Below the pieces are notes generated by a model. That model did no database searches, was not told the DNA's origin, and saw nothing but the letters and a program-made list of their open reading frames with translations. A DNA stretch of 64,000 nt, from NCBI GenBank assembly GCA_946122785.1, contig CAMGYJ010000006.1, positions 52,472,066 to 52,536,065 on the forward strand, written 5' to 3'. Each line of letters begins with the position of its first letter. Position 1 is the stretch's first letter. This DNA is from Linum tenue. Its lineage: Eukaryota > Streptophyta > Magnoliopsida > Malpighiales > Linaceae. A program made the position numbers and the translations under genes. Below are positions 43,115 through 55,341 of the stretch, one piece after another.

Positions 43115-46100
43115 GGCTTGTTGCATGGAATGCGAGGGGAATCGGAACATCACTCACATTCCAAACAGTTGTAGGTTTGGTGCATTCGCATAATCCGGAG
43201 CTTGTCTTCTTTTCGAAAACAAGATCTAGCCGGCGAGTAGTCTCTCGTATAATGCGAGGTTTGAGATTTGATATTTCTCATTGTTTTTTTTTTATTCTAT
43301 TAATGCATCGGGAGGGTTAGTTGTAGCTTGGTCCCCCGGAGTTGATGCTTCGTGTTTTTTCATTCCAATTTCGTCATTTGTGTTCGGATTAATGAAGGTG
43401 ATTTTTTCTTATGTGTTGGCTTGTGTTTATATCAGTTGTTCGGTTGCAATAAGAGCCACCCAATTGGCTCAACTTCGTCATATTTGTGATGACATTCAAT
43501 TTCCTTTTGTGGTAATCGGGACTTCAATGCGACCCTTTCTGCCAATGAAAAGGATGGTGGAAATCCATGGAATGCGGCCAGTTGATTGATCTTCATAATT
43601 TCACTCGTGAATTAGGCCTCCACGATCCTGGGTATCAGGGTGATCAATTCACCTGGACTAATAAGAGAATGGGTGTTGCATGTTTCCGTGAAAGACTGGA
43701 CAGGGCCCTTTGTTCCCAGAGTTGGATTGACCAATACCCTGATACTTTAGTCAAGCATTTCACTAATCAGGGTTAAAATCATCGAGCGTTGCTTCTTTCT
43801 GATAAACCATATGCTAGGAATAGCCGCCCCCTCTTTAGGTTTGATGCTCGATGGGTGGATAATCCTGAGGTTAGGGCGATGGTGAATTTACGTTTGGCAA
43901 GAGGAAATTCATGGATCTCCTATGTTTCAACTTTGGGAGAGAATGAAGAAGCTATGTCACTTACTACATGATTGGAGTCGGGCGGGTACTATGAATTCTC
44001 TCCGAAATATCAAGACCCTCCAATTGAAAATTGAACAACTTAAGTCCGTATACCCAATCAATTGGGATGAGGTGCAGGTTCTTGAGACTGAATTGAACAA
44101 GCAATGGGAGGCGGAGGAAATTTATTGGCAACAGAAGTCTAGAGTTCAATGTCTTAAGAAGGGTGATAAGAATACCTCGTTCTTTCACACTCTGACGAAG
44201 ACTCGTCGCAAACGAAACTTTGTGGCGGGGCTTCGTCATGATAGTGGAGAATGGGTCACTGAGGAAAAAGGGAAGGCTGATATTGCCATTGATTTTTATC
44301 AAACTCTGTTTATCTCTGAAAATCAAGTTTTGAACATGGGCGCAAGGGTCGCTGACCTTCCAATAGACCGAAGAGTTACTGCCGAGATGAATGCTTCCCT
44401 TACAAGTGAAGTACTTCCTTGTGAAGTTCATATCACGGTCTTCTCTATGGGATCTAAACAAGCCCCAAGGTCGGATGGATTTGCTGGGAAATTCTTCAAG
44501 GCTTTCTGGGATATTGTTAGTGGATCCGTCACGGACGCAGTGTGTTATTTCTTTACCACAAGTCGCCTACTCCATAGTTTTAATCATACTTGGTTGACTC
44601 TTATCCCAAAGGTGGATAATATAGACCGATTAGCTTATGCCAATTTATATATAAAATCATTACTAAAATCATGTCTGAGCGACTTGTTGTGTTCCTCCAG
44701 CAAATCATTTCGGAATGACAGAATGCTTTCATTCGTGAACAGCAAATTATGGAAAATGTCCTTTTAGAGCATGAGTTGATGCATTATTTGAAGATCAAGA
44801 CTAAAGGAAAGAAAGGGTTTATGGCTCTAAAGGTTGACATGGAAAAGGCCTATGACAGAGTTGAATGGTCATTTCTACTTGCAGTCTTGGACAAATTAGG
44901 CTTCAACTCAACTTGGAGAAACTGGATTCACGAATGCCTCCGGTTTGCATTGTTCTTGGTTCTTATGAATGGCACACCGTCAGGATACTTCACGCCTTCG
45001 CCCGGACTCTGTCAGGGAGACCATCTTTCACCTCTCCTGTTTGTTCTCTGTATGATGGAGGGGTTTGCGGCCCTTCTGCGTCAGGCCAATACCGGTGGGG
45101 GGGGGGGGGTTGGCAGGGGTTAAAGTGGCCCCCCGAGCGCCACGAATTTTGCATCTATTCTTTGCTAATGATTCTTACTTGTCAGAGGTTCTTTGCAGGA
45201 ATGTGAAAACCTTATTGAGGTTTTGAATGAGTATGAGGAACTCAGTGGTCAATGGGTGAATTTGGCTAAGTCGGCAGTGTGCTTCAGTAAGAACATATCT
45301 CTACCGGATCACGCTTTTCTTGTCCAAATTTTGGGTGTTGGCACTGAAGGGGTCAAGGAAAAATACCTGGGGCTGGCCTCATTAATCACCCATTCTAAGT
45401 TAGGTACTTTTCGCTTCTTGGAGGAGAAAATTTTGGCGCGACTCCAGGGTTGGAAGCAACAGATGCTATCTTGGGCAGCGAAGGAGACGTTGATTAAGCC
45501 GGTTACTTTGGCTCTACCATTGCATGTCATGTATTGTTTCAAACTTCCACTATCCCTCTGTCGTCTCCTTGACAGGCATGTTGCCATATTCTGGTGGGGG
45601 TGGAGGATGGCCATTCCCGGATACGCTAAATTTTTTGGCGGAATATGTGCCGGAGCAAACATGATGGGGGATGGAATTGCGTCAGTTTGAGCATTTTAAC
45701 CAGGCACTCTTGGCCAAAATTGGTTGGCGAATCCTCAATGATCCCAATTCGATCTTAGCCCAGGTGTATAAAGGGAAGTATTTTTGCAATGGCTCTTTCA
45801 TCACGGCTACTGCTAGGTCTCACCCATCTTGAGGGTGACAGAGTATCCTCTTTGGTAGATAGCTCCTGGTACAGGGGCTACGTTGGCAAATTGGTAACGG
45901 TCGGTCGGCCCCTCTGCTAGAGTCTAATTGGGTTCCTCATTTGCACCCCAACCCTCCACGTTTTAACCCTCGGGTATTATCTGAAGTTAGAGGTCCCAAA
46001 GTTGTTGAGGTGACATACCAAATGGAAGGTCGATGGTGTAATATTAAGCTTGGTCAGTGGTTTGACCTGGCAACCTGTCAAGCCATTAAGACTATACCTC

Positions 46101-47191
46101 TGCCCCAACAGGATGTGGAGGATAGGCTGATTTGGCATAACACGGTGGACGAGATCTTCTCTGTCAAGTCCGCATATCACCTTGTTGTTATGCTAGATAG
46201 GCAGACAGGCCGTTGGCGGTCCATGGCTAGTTAGATGGATAGGACGAGCTGGATATACTTATGGGAGGCCTGTATTCCTCCCAAGTTGAAGGTTTTTATG
46301 TGATAGGTGTTTCACCGCATCCTTCCGAAAACTGAAGCCATAATTGAGAAACGGCTGGCAGTGCACCCCCGTTGCTCGGTGTGCTAGGCTGCATCTGAAA
46401 CCATGGAATATTTGTTCCTGGAGTAACCAGTGTCTAGGGCTTTGTGGGATCATTCGGGCCTTGATTATCTCGGGAAAGGTTTTACTCGTCATACTTTCTT
46501 GCTCTTCCTCAAGAAGTTAATGTTGCTTATTCATCACTCGCAATTGTTCATGTCGGTTGTTGCCATCCTTTGGAGAATCTGGCGATCAAGTAATTGGGTA
46601 GTCTTTGAGGGAAAGCAATTTGGGATCCCGGCTCTCATGCGGCAGTTCCATCAGCAGTACCAAGAGTGGACTAGCTTGGCGGTTGATTGTGCAATAAATC
46701 CCCCCGTTCCCCATCACTCGATTATTTCTGGCGGGATACATCCTTCCACAGTCATTTGTATGTGGGATGGGTCGACTAAGCGTGGTTCGCATTCGGCTGG
46801 GGGCTTAATTATCAAAAATCAAGTTGGGCAGATTCTACTGGCGAAAGGTGTGCATTTCAAGTATGTTGACGATCCCATCGTGGTCGAGCTCTTGGTTCTC
46901 CGAGAAGCAATTCTCTGGTGTTTAGAGTATGGCTTTAGGGAGGCATATTTGGAGGGGGATGCGAAGCTGATCATTGATAAAGTCAATCAGAGGGATACTC
47001 GAGATAGTCGGATTGGGACCATTCTTGAGGAGGTTGTTCGATGTTTGACGCCCCATAATGGGCTTAATGTACGATTTGTCGGACGGAGTAGTAATAGGGT
47101 AGCCCATAGGGTGGCTAGGAAGGCCCTGTCTTTGTACCCGTCTTCATGTCATTTCCTTGATTTTCTGGCCTGGTTACAGTCATGGATGTAA
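43111..47191 (+). pseudogene. LINE ORF2: endonuclease, reverse transcriptase, zf-RVT, RNase H-like
   Basis: Starts MRLVAWNARGIG (AP-type endonuclease start), overlapping the ORF1 stop as ATGA. The endonuclease part is broken at about 43300 and 43590. RT: PRSDGFAGKFFKAFWDIV, LTLIPKVDN, FMALKVDMEKAYDRVEW, LCQGDHLSPLLFVL. The catalytic box reads FAND (45161-45172) where active elements have FADD. Then ANIGWRIL-type, PPKLKVF, WRIWRSSNWVVFEGK and the RNase H-like LLVLREAILWCL to FLAWLQSWM. Dead through many stops and the lost Asp. Confidence 0.88.
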
Positions 47192-47239
47192 TTATCTATT
47201 TCTTCAATCAATATGCATGATTATCTTTAGTAAAAAAAA

Positions 47240-48869
47240 GTTGGAGAAGGGAAGGAGCATGTCCTCTTGCCACTATTTTGAAATAGTTTCTCAGCATCAT
47301 ACAACTCCAAAAAATCTTAATCCTTCATACTTTAAAACTATAAAATAAAATATATTCAAAAAAATTCTTCACAATGTCAAGTTAGATTGGAACTCACTAT
47401 TCAATTAAAAAGTATAATTACATATGCCTAAAACCCCTCCACCTTTGCAACATTGCTTGCCATTCACTTTCTAATTGTGCGTCTTTTTGTACTCCCTTCA
47501 CTACCTTGCATAAACCCGTGTAACCAATTCTAATTAGGTTATAATAACAACAATCAGTACAACAATTATTTTCCTACAATATAACTCTTACAACTAAAGA
47601 AGTTACATGTCTTACGTGAAATTAATATGCACAATCTTAATAGTATTTGAGATAAAACCATATTTAGTGGCTAAATCATTGGACTCAGCTTGAAGATTTT
47701 GGAGACAGAAGATCATTCACATGGCGCCGTCACCGATCGTCCGTTCAACACGTTGTTTTCTTTCGGTGCTCTGTTCGTCGGGTAGATGTTGTTTGGTCTG
47801 GTGAAGGTTGGTCGGAGGTGGTTGTGGGTGTCTCTGCCTCCCTCGGTCCGGATTGGGTGTTCCAACGCCTCATTTTCCATCGCGTTTGGCTCTTTTGGTG
47901 GAGGTGTTGTCGCTTGTTGATCCAGCGGCAGTGGAAGTCATGGGGGAGCATCATCATGTAGAGTTTGGAGATTAGATTGCTTGGTTGGGCTCCCGAGTCT
48001 TGGCCCTTTTGGGTATCCGACCGGTTGTATTTGAAAATTTATCCCTAGGCATGTTTTGTTGTAATTATATTTTATAGTGAATTATCTTTATAGAGAACAA
48101 TTTATTAGGGGCTATTCATCATGAGTCCACCAAGAATTTGTTCAATTGGTCAAAACTTACTATAGTTAGAAGCCTTCACTTCTAAGAACTAAATGTTGTA
48201 AACATATTCATAATTAAGAAAGGAACTATGGTGTTTGTATATTTAAAATGATGTCGGATAAAGCTGGCAATTTTGATGTAGCCCATTTTACCCGATCTAT
48301 TTGACTTGCTTTGAAGTTGGTAATACCTACCCTCTAAGCTATATGGGACGGACATGAGTATTCTCATCAATCTAATCCATTATGATATCCCCAATTATCG
48401 TCTTGGTTTGTCTACATTATATATAAATGTACTCTAATTATTAAAAAAAAATATTGGTGGGAGTGATTGATGTAGGGAATAAATCAGAATTATGATGCTC
48501 TCGATTGCCATTGCTAATGTAGAGTGATTGATACAGGGAATAAATCGGAATTATGATGCCATAAGAATTGGAGCTTCGGCTATTTTTTCTTATTGTCAAC
48601 CATTAGAGCAGGAATTTTAATTAGCATTTTATTGCCTTTAAAAAAAAGAAAAGTAATAATAGTAGAGAAATAGGCGAGTGAGTAAAAGACCTGGTAGCCC
48701 TTCCGTACAGTGTGTATAGGCCTGGAAAAATTGAATTGGATGGGTTCTTAATGAGAGACTCCATATATTATTTGTAGGAAGTGGAAGAATTACAAAATAT
48801 GATAATTGTTTTTGAAATTGCCATGAATATGATGTTCTAAAACATATATCTACACTAATATTGTGTTGT
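47240..48869. other. Intergenic stretch, nothing recognised
   Basis: AT-rich with a GC-richer island at about 47690-48020 that has no domain I recognise. A 59-bp tandem duplication (core AGGGAATAAATC-GAATTATG) lies at about 48463-48562. Confidence 0.5.
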
Positions 48870-49450
48870 GGAGATGAGATGCGCGTGACCTTGCAAGATG
48901 AGCGAAACTTGTCGAAGTTAAACTCAGTGCTCGCAGTCGCATGAGTTGAGTTAAACTTTCGAAAGTTCGCTCAATTTGTGTGTGTTCGTGCGAGCTGAGT
49001 TAAACTTGCATGTCACCGGAGAAATGAATTTGGCCAGAAAAGAGAATGGGGAAGAGGAGGGTTTGGCAGAGAGATTGAGGAAGAAGAAAAACAAATAGAA
49101 GGCATGGGAAGAGGATTGTTCGCTTCTCGAAAGAAACAAAGAAGAGAATTTTAGCTCAATTAGCATGGACACGCGCATATACTGAGCTAAACTTTTTATA
49201 GTTTCGTTTAGCATGAGCGATGGTACACATGTTGAACTAAACTTTTTTAAGTTTTCACTTTATATACTCGTGTGGCAGAGCGAGATGGGCTAAACTATAT
49301 AATGTTTTGTGCGATATGCGCGTGGCAACATGAGATTACCTAAACTTTATATTGTTTCGCTTAGAATGTGCGTCGCCGCGCGAGTTCTCACTATGCGTGT
49401 TGCCACACAAGTTGAGCTAAACCTTACATGTTTTGCTCTGTATGCGCACT
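48870..49450. repeat. Degenerate tandem repeat with GAGTTGAGCTAAACTTT core
   Basis: Eight or so diverged units of about 55-75 bp, each with a GAG(T/C)TGAG(T/C)TAAACTTT-like core, then TA(T/A)AGTTTCGCTT, then TATGCGC and a GTGGCACA-like segment. Units are irregular, so exact borders are uncertain. Confidence 0.65.
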
Positions 49451-49499
49451 TATCTAGTTTAAACACAATATGTGTAATTATGTTCTAAAACGCGAAACA

Positions 49500-49790
49500 A
49501 GGCTAGCATAACTGGTGGAGCGTCTCCGGCAAGGTCCTGAGTTCAATCCCCCAACGACAACGATGATCCTTGTAGTTTAGCGGTGCCGCCTCGGGTAGGT
49601 CGTCCCTGGATGTGTGAGGTACTGGGTTCTATGCCCCGAGTGGTGTTCCCGGAGGCATCTGGCTGCTCGCGATGAAGCCATGTTGGCGCATAAAATTACA
49701 GTAGGTGGCCCCCCAAGTTTGGTCTCGCTTTGCCATCACAAAATGTAGTGTGTACGTGGGGTTGTTCCTCGGTGATAAAAAACATGTTTA
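49500..49790 (+). mobile_element. tRNA-derived SINE with two tRNA-like modules
   Basis: Pol III box pairs: a weak first pair (A TAGCATAACTGG 49504-49515; B AGTTCAATCCC 49540-49550) and a strong second pair (A TAGTTTAGCGG 49573-49583; B GGTTCTATGCC 49625-49635, 10 of 11 consensus positions each). An unrelated GC-rich body follows, ending in GTGATAAAAAAC. No cloverleaf can be drawn, so it is not a working tRNA. No clear target duplication seen. Confidence 0.65.
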
Positions 49791-49950
49791 AAAAGCTTAC
49801 AAATAAATTAATATCATAAAACACTAACAAATCAAAATTACTCTAATTCTGATTTTCCCAGTCAAAAATGGTTTAATTATTAGCTTAAATTATATGGCAA
49901 ATATCTAGGAAAATGCTAACCTTTGAAGTTTGAACTATCGAGAAAAAAAG

Positions 49951-50287
49951 GGTAATGACTATTTATTAGCCAAACCTTTTTCAGATTCTTTCTTATTAGC
50001 CAAACCTATCAAAATACAAAGAATTAGCCAAATGTTAACTTTCAGTTAGCAATTTTGTTAGTAATATTCACTTGGCAACATGATACTGACTTGGAAGAGG
50101 CACATGAAGGTCAACATTCCAAAATTTTAGTAATTTAACTATGAAAAGAGTTACAAAATTATTAACGATAACATAAAAATGACTAATATTATGATACATT
50201 ACTAAGGTTTGGCTAATTAATAGCATTTAACAGGTTTGGATAATATAAAGAATCTGAAAAAGATTTGGATAAAAAATAGACATTACC
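49951..50287. mobile_element. MITE with about 40-bp TIR (copy 1)
   Basis: The left end starts GGTAATGACTATTTATTAGC and the right end, on the reverse strand, starts GGTAATGTCTATTTTTTATC. Both continue into CTTTTTCAGATTCTT. 337 bp, AT-rich, no ORF. Superfamily not assigned because the flanking duplication is hidden in A-runs. Confidence 0.7.
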
Positions 50288-50447
50288 TAAAAAATAACCT
50301 TTACACACATCTAATTCTGATTTTTCCATTAAAAAATAATTTAATTATTAGCTTAAATTTTCTGATTAATAATTATAAAAATTATCTAGCGAATATCTAG
50401 GAAAATGCTAACCTTTGAAGTTTGAACTTTGAATTATCGAGAAAAAA

Positions 50448-50748
50448 GGTAATGACTATTTATTAGCCAAATCATTTTAAGATTTTTTTATTAGCCAAAC
50501 CTATCAAAATACTAAAAATTAGCCAAATGTTAACTTCTAGTTAGCAATTTTGTTAGTAATATTCACTTGGCAACAGACTTTGAAGAGACACATGAAGGTC
50601 AACATTCCAAAATTTTAGTAATTTAACTACGAAAAGAGTTACAAAATTATTAACAATAACATAAAAATGATTAATATTATGATACATTACGAAAGATTTG
50701 GCTAATTAATAGCATTTAAGGGGTTTGGATAAAAAAATATACATTACC
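50448..50748. mobile_element. MITE with about 40-bp TIR (copy 2, in the duplicate)
   Basis: Same termini as copy 1 (GGTAATGACTATTTATTAGC at the left, ACATTACC at the right), more eroded at the inner TIR. Confidence 0.65.
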
Positions 50749-50938
50749 TAAAAAAAATAACCTTTGCACACATTCTCCATTATGGGTTGGGCTCAACTAA
50801 ATAACCCCAAGCCATAATTCCCCCAGGAGGCCAAGACTGCCAAAGCCCAACCTGGCCCTTCATGGCTCCACAGTCCACACCGCTGCAACAGAAAAAGTGA
50901 AAGCGGAAATTCCTCAAAAAATGAAAACCAAAAGAAAG

Positions 50939-51786
50939 GGTAACTACCACATTTGGTCACTGCGATTACTAAATCGTGTCACGTTTAGTAACTAGAAAAA
51001 ACTAATATCAATTTTGTTCACTCGAATTACAAAAACATGTCACATTTAGTCACTATCCGTTAGTCTCCGTCCAAATCCGTTAATAGAGTCCGTTATGTGC
51101 TGATATGGCTAACGGGAGCGCATAGTCAGCATCGATTTGGGTCGAAAATTGTCAAACCCGATCCACAACGCCACTAAACTTGTCATGTCATACACCAACC
51201 CAACCCATTAACCCAACTGGACCCAGAACCAAACTCGAGCCCACTTAACAAAACAAAATAGGAAAACAGATCGGGTTAGTGGTCATTTTCATACCCGAAA
51301 CCCTTTCTCCTTCCTCGCGAAAACAGATCGGAAAACTCGCAACGGAGAAGAAGAAGAACAATAACGCGACCTGTTTTCCGATTTGTTTTCGTGAGGAAGG
51401 AGAAAGGGTTTCGGATCTGAAAATTGTCACTAACCCGATCTGTTTTCCAATTTTGTTTTGTTAAGTGAACTCGGGTTGGTTCTGATCCGGTTGGGTTGAG
51501 TGGGGACATGGCAGGTCTAGTGACGTGGCGGATCGGGTTTGACCATTTTCGTCTTAAAACGATGCTGATTAGGTGCCACCATTAGCCATATCAGCACATA
51601 ACTAACTCCGTTAACGAATTTGAATGGAGATTAACGGAGAGTGACTAAATATGACATGTTTCTATAATTGGAGTGATCAAAATTAATATTACTTTTATCT
51701 AGTGACTAAATATGACATGATTAACCATAAAAAAAAAAAAAATATGACATGATTTAGTAATTCCAGCAATAAATGTGGCATTTACC
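50939..51786. mobile_element. Fold-back MULE-type MITE (848 bp)
   Basis: 9-bp target duplication AAAAGAAAG (50930-50938 and 51787-51795). Termini GGTAACTACCACATTT and, on the reverse strand, GGTAAATGCCACATTT. Inverted similarity continues far inward: GTCCGTTATGTGCTGATATGG pairs with its complement near 51580, and the centre is a hairpin around 51290-51420 (CCCTTTCTCCTTCCTCGCG with its complement). No ORF. The element ends 466 bp before the NPSN13 start codon. Confidence 0.85.
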
Positions 51787-52252
51787 AAAAGAAAGAAACG
51801 AGGAAGAGGAAAAGAAAGAAGGAAGACGACTCCGTGGAAACGATCTGTTCTGTTTACAGCGCATCATCCATTCCATTTCTGCCCCACAACCCCACAGAGC
51901 ACATATTTTGAACCATGATGGTACAGAGATTGAGTCAGAGAGCCCCAGAAAACAGCTGCAGCAGCAGAATGGTTGCTTACTGATTAGCTTCCTGCGGTGT
52001 GTTTGTTTGTATGTCGGACGGCCGAAGAGAGAGATCACTGCTGCATCGCGCATCTTTCTGTTCTGCATCTTCATCTTCATCTGATCTGCCTCCTCCACCA
52101 ACAACTCAATTCACTGAATCCCCCCTTCTGAAACGCCGCCACCATCCCGCGCCAGCGGCCGGTAGCAGCAGCGACGCCCATCTGAAATCCCAAGGCGCTG
52201 TGTGCTATAGTTCTCTCTCCGTCACTCCGACTTTTTCCCCCCACACCAAAAA

Positions 52253-54563
52253 ATGGCCACCAACTTGCCGATGACTTCTCAAATGGAGCAGATCCACGGC
52301 GAGATCAACGACAATTTCCGAGCTCTCTCGTATGTCTTCTCTCTCGTTTCCTCATCCTGCCGCTTCTGCTGCGGCTTATCCTAGGATCAATTTGATGTTT
52401 TTTTTTTTGTTTCCCTCTTTTGGGGCTCGCAGATGCCATCTCTCCGCTCCTTTCTACTGCATTTATCTGTATTGCGTTGTTCTAATTGATGTTCCCCTTG
52501 ATGGGTCGTATTGCCCATAACTGTTTGCTCGCTTGTCCTTGATTTTATACGATTTCGAATTCGCAGAAATGGGTTCCAGAGGCTTGATAAGATTAAAGAT
52601 TCTAATCGACAGAGTAAACAGCTCGAGGAACTTACAGGCAGGATGAGAGAGTGCAAAAGGTATAGCATGTAGTATCAAACACTTGTCTTGTGTGTTTGTG
52701 CCATTTTAAACTTCGCTCACTCCTTCCCACAACAATGCTATCTGCAGATTGATTAAGGAGTTTGAAAGTGAAATCAAAGATGAGGCAACCAGAAATCCAC
52801 CTGAGGTCACTAAGCAACTTAATGACGAAAAACAATCCATGGTCTGTGTTTCCAAGTCTTCCTTTTCTTCATAACTCGGTCAATATGTTCCGCACTGTGT
52901 TTGTTAACTTCTGGGCTTAGCAGCCCTAGAATGGGACTTCACCATTTGCCACTGTTGTAGGTTAAAGAGCTGAATTCCTATGTGGCCTTGAGGAAAACGT
53001 AAGCCCTTACCTTCCATGCTTGTTTTACCCCTTGTATGGTGGTTTCGAGTTTTTGGACTCTGATACGAGGAGAGGGATACTGCAGGTACATGAGTACTAA
53101 CAAGAGGGTTGAACTGTTTGATACGGGAGCTGGGGCCAGTGAACCGATGCCAGAAGACAATGCTCGAATGGCATCAGGTGACTTCATATTTCTTTTCAGG
53201 GTGTATTTTTTGTTCTACTAGAGCATACAAACTGTAACACATATGAGGCTCTTGCACTTATGCCCATATTTATTTAGTTAGGATAACATCCTAAATTAGC
53301 CATTTGTATCCATGACTTCTAGCTATGTCAAATCAAGAACTTGTTGATGCTGGGATGAAGACAATGGATGAGACTGATCAGGCCATTGAGCGCTCCAAAA
53401 AGGTTTAAGCCCATAGCAATACTCTTTTTGTTGCTCTCTAGTCTCTTGTAATAGTTCCTTGCTAATCATAGTTTTGTTACTTAGGTTGTTCAACAAACAG
53501 TAGAAGTGGGCACTCAAACTGCTGTTACTTTAAAAGGCCAAGTAAGCATGATCTCCACTGATCCTTGTTTTTTTTTTTTTCAATCTTTCCCTCCAGTCCT
53601 TGCAAAATCAGTTTTCTTTATACCTGCTTGTTTTGCCAGACTGAGCAAATGGAACGAATTGTTAACGAGCTGGACACAATTCAGTTTTCAATTAAGAAGG
53701 CCTCGCAGCTGGTGAAGGAGATTGGGAGGCAGGTATGTAGATTTCCCAATGCCTTATTTGTATTGACTTTATCTGTTTCTTTTTTCGCCCGTTTTGTTCA
53801 AGTTTTTTCATAAGTTAAAGGCCTAATTACTTTGCAGGTGGCAACCGATAAATGCATTATGCTTTTCCTGGTTCTTATTGTGTGTGGTGTAATAGCAATA
53901 ATCATTGTGAAGGTACTTCACTTCATCTCAATTTACTTCACAGTTCGTAACCCTTCTTGATTTTGAACCTCCAATGTTGAATACTGAATGTCCTTGCTAG
54001 ACTATTCTTTAGAACTTCAGGTTTTATTTCTTTTGGATAGTAGTTCAGAACTTCAGCCTAATTCTGTCTCTTCCTTGATATCAAGCACTTTAGGAACGTA
54101 GGGGTACTTTTGATTCCCGAAGTGAATTTTGAAATGTCCTTTGGCTGTTACCTTAAACACAAAGATAGTGATTGTTAACAAATTCTGTCTCTGAACCTAC
54201 ATATGCACAAAAGCTTAGCTGGTACAAAAGAAATCAAGCTTTCTGAAAGGTCTGGAGCTTTAAAATCTTAATGTTGCGTTCTGGAACACTTTAAATGACA
54301 TCTTGTCTTATTGCCTTTGAGGCACCTCTAGATTAAAATATTTGTTTCCTTTCTTGAAGCCTTTGCATTAGCCGCACACATGAGACATCCTAGAGCCCTT
54401 GCCTCTTTTTCGGTTGACTATGGACTATATTTAACTTCTTGATTGTGTTTTGACTTTCCAGATTGTCAACCCAAACAACAAGGACATCAGAGACATTCCT
54501 GGACTGGCACCCCCAGCCCCGGCCAGGAAACTTTTATATCTAAGGGATTCTCAAAATCTGTAA
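52253..54563 (+). CDS. NPSN13: Novel plant SNARE (Qb), NPSN13 type, 266 aa, 10 exons
   Basis: Exons: 52253-52329, 52567-52659, 52748-52841, 52961-52998, 53086-53177, 53323-53402, 53485-53541, 53640-53732, 53838-53912, 54462-54563. All introns are GT-AG, phases agree, and the total is 801 nt. The N-terminal helical domain (MEQIHGEINDNFRALS, RLDKIKDSNRQSKQLEEL, KELNSYVALRKTYMS) is followed by the Qb SNARE motif (about 145-210, MDETDQAIERSKK to QLVKEIGRQVATD) and a single C-terminal membrane anchor (CIMLFLVLIVCGVIAIIIV). The tail NPNNKDIRDIPGLAPPAP is diagnostic of NPSN proteins. These act in vesicle fusion, NPSN11-type members at the cell plate. YVALRKTYMS and the GLAPP tail favour NPSN13. Intact. 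Confidence 0.95.
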
Positions 54564-55341
54564 GAGTATATTCATTCATCCTTTTGAGAAATACAGAAGA
54601 ACAGACATTCCCATCCACGGATACCATCATGATTAGTTTGGGAGCGGAAGGAAGAATCCGGCTTGCTACTGGCGCTATGCAACCCCATTCTTGATTGTTT
54701 TACTTTGCATGAGATGTGCATATTTCGTTTGGAGATTGTTTGTGTACTATATTTGTTGAAGTATCCGAGATCCGTCATGTCCTGTATTCTTTTTCACTGT
54801 ACACCACTTATATAGCTACTTTTAGGTGTGTTTCTGAGGCAAGACAAGGCATTTACTGAGTTTGATTGTTTCTTTCTGTGTTGGGTAAAGGTTCTTACTT
54901 CTTACTGGGTTTGTTCTCGAAGCATATATGCTACGTACTCTTGTGCGAGCTATTGTTTGGTTGTATTCTCTTCTGTTCTCACATATCATTCATTGGACGA
55001 AGCACAAATACACTCGGCTGAAATCATTAATGAATTGCGATTAGGTAATTGGACGAAGTTCTTGTTTCATTTTTTAAACTGATTGACATTGTTGGTAATG
55101 GTATACAAACGTGTGGGATGGGTAGACCGTAGACGAAGTGCAGTAGCTAAAAACTTTCAATAGATTTGCAATCGATAACAGGAGTACGCAAGTATCTAAA
55201 GAAGAATAACCAGACTGCTGCTACAACCCCTATCTGTGCTGAAATATGCTCCTAAAACTGCCATGCCAAGCAATAGTACTACTGACCGCAACAATGTTCG
55301 GACAATGGAGTAAAAGGGAGTCGGTTCATCCAGTATGAATA
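54564..55341. other. Convergent 3' flanks of NPSN13 and the transporter gene
   Basis: 778 bp between two facing stop codons. It should hold both 3' untranslated regions. No other feature seen. Confidence 0.6.

Larger units (their letters stand above)
41028..47239 (+). mobile_element. Near full-length but decayed plant L1-type LINE
   Basis: Order: ORF1 with DUF4283-type and zinc-knuckle domains, ORF2 with endonuclease, reverse transcriptase, zf-RVT zinc finger and RNase H-like domain, then a short 3' untranslated region ending in an A-run (47232-47239). Many frameshifts and stops. Homopolymers C14 (about 42010-42023) and G10 (about 45099-45108) lie within the coding parts. The family is the same as the 22238-23668 fragment. 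Confidence 0.9.
49843..50773. repeat. 468-bp tandem direct duplication containing a MITE
   Basis: Two copies, 49843-50310 and 50311-50773, each starting CTAATTCTGATTTT and ending ACCTTTRCACACAT. Copies differ by scattered changes and small indels. Each contains the same inverted-repeat element plus the same flank, so the block was duplicated after the element was already there. Confidence 0.85.

Noticed and set aside
49573..49640. A tRNA gene
   Set aside because: Good A and B boxes but no acceptor stem, D or T stems or CCA-proximal pairing; fits a SINE head.
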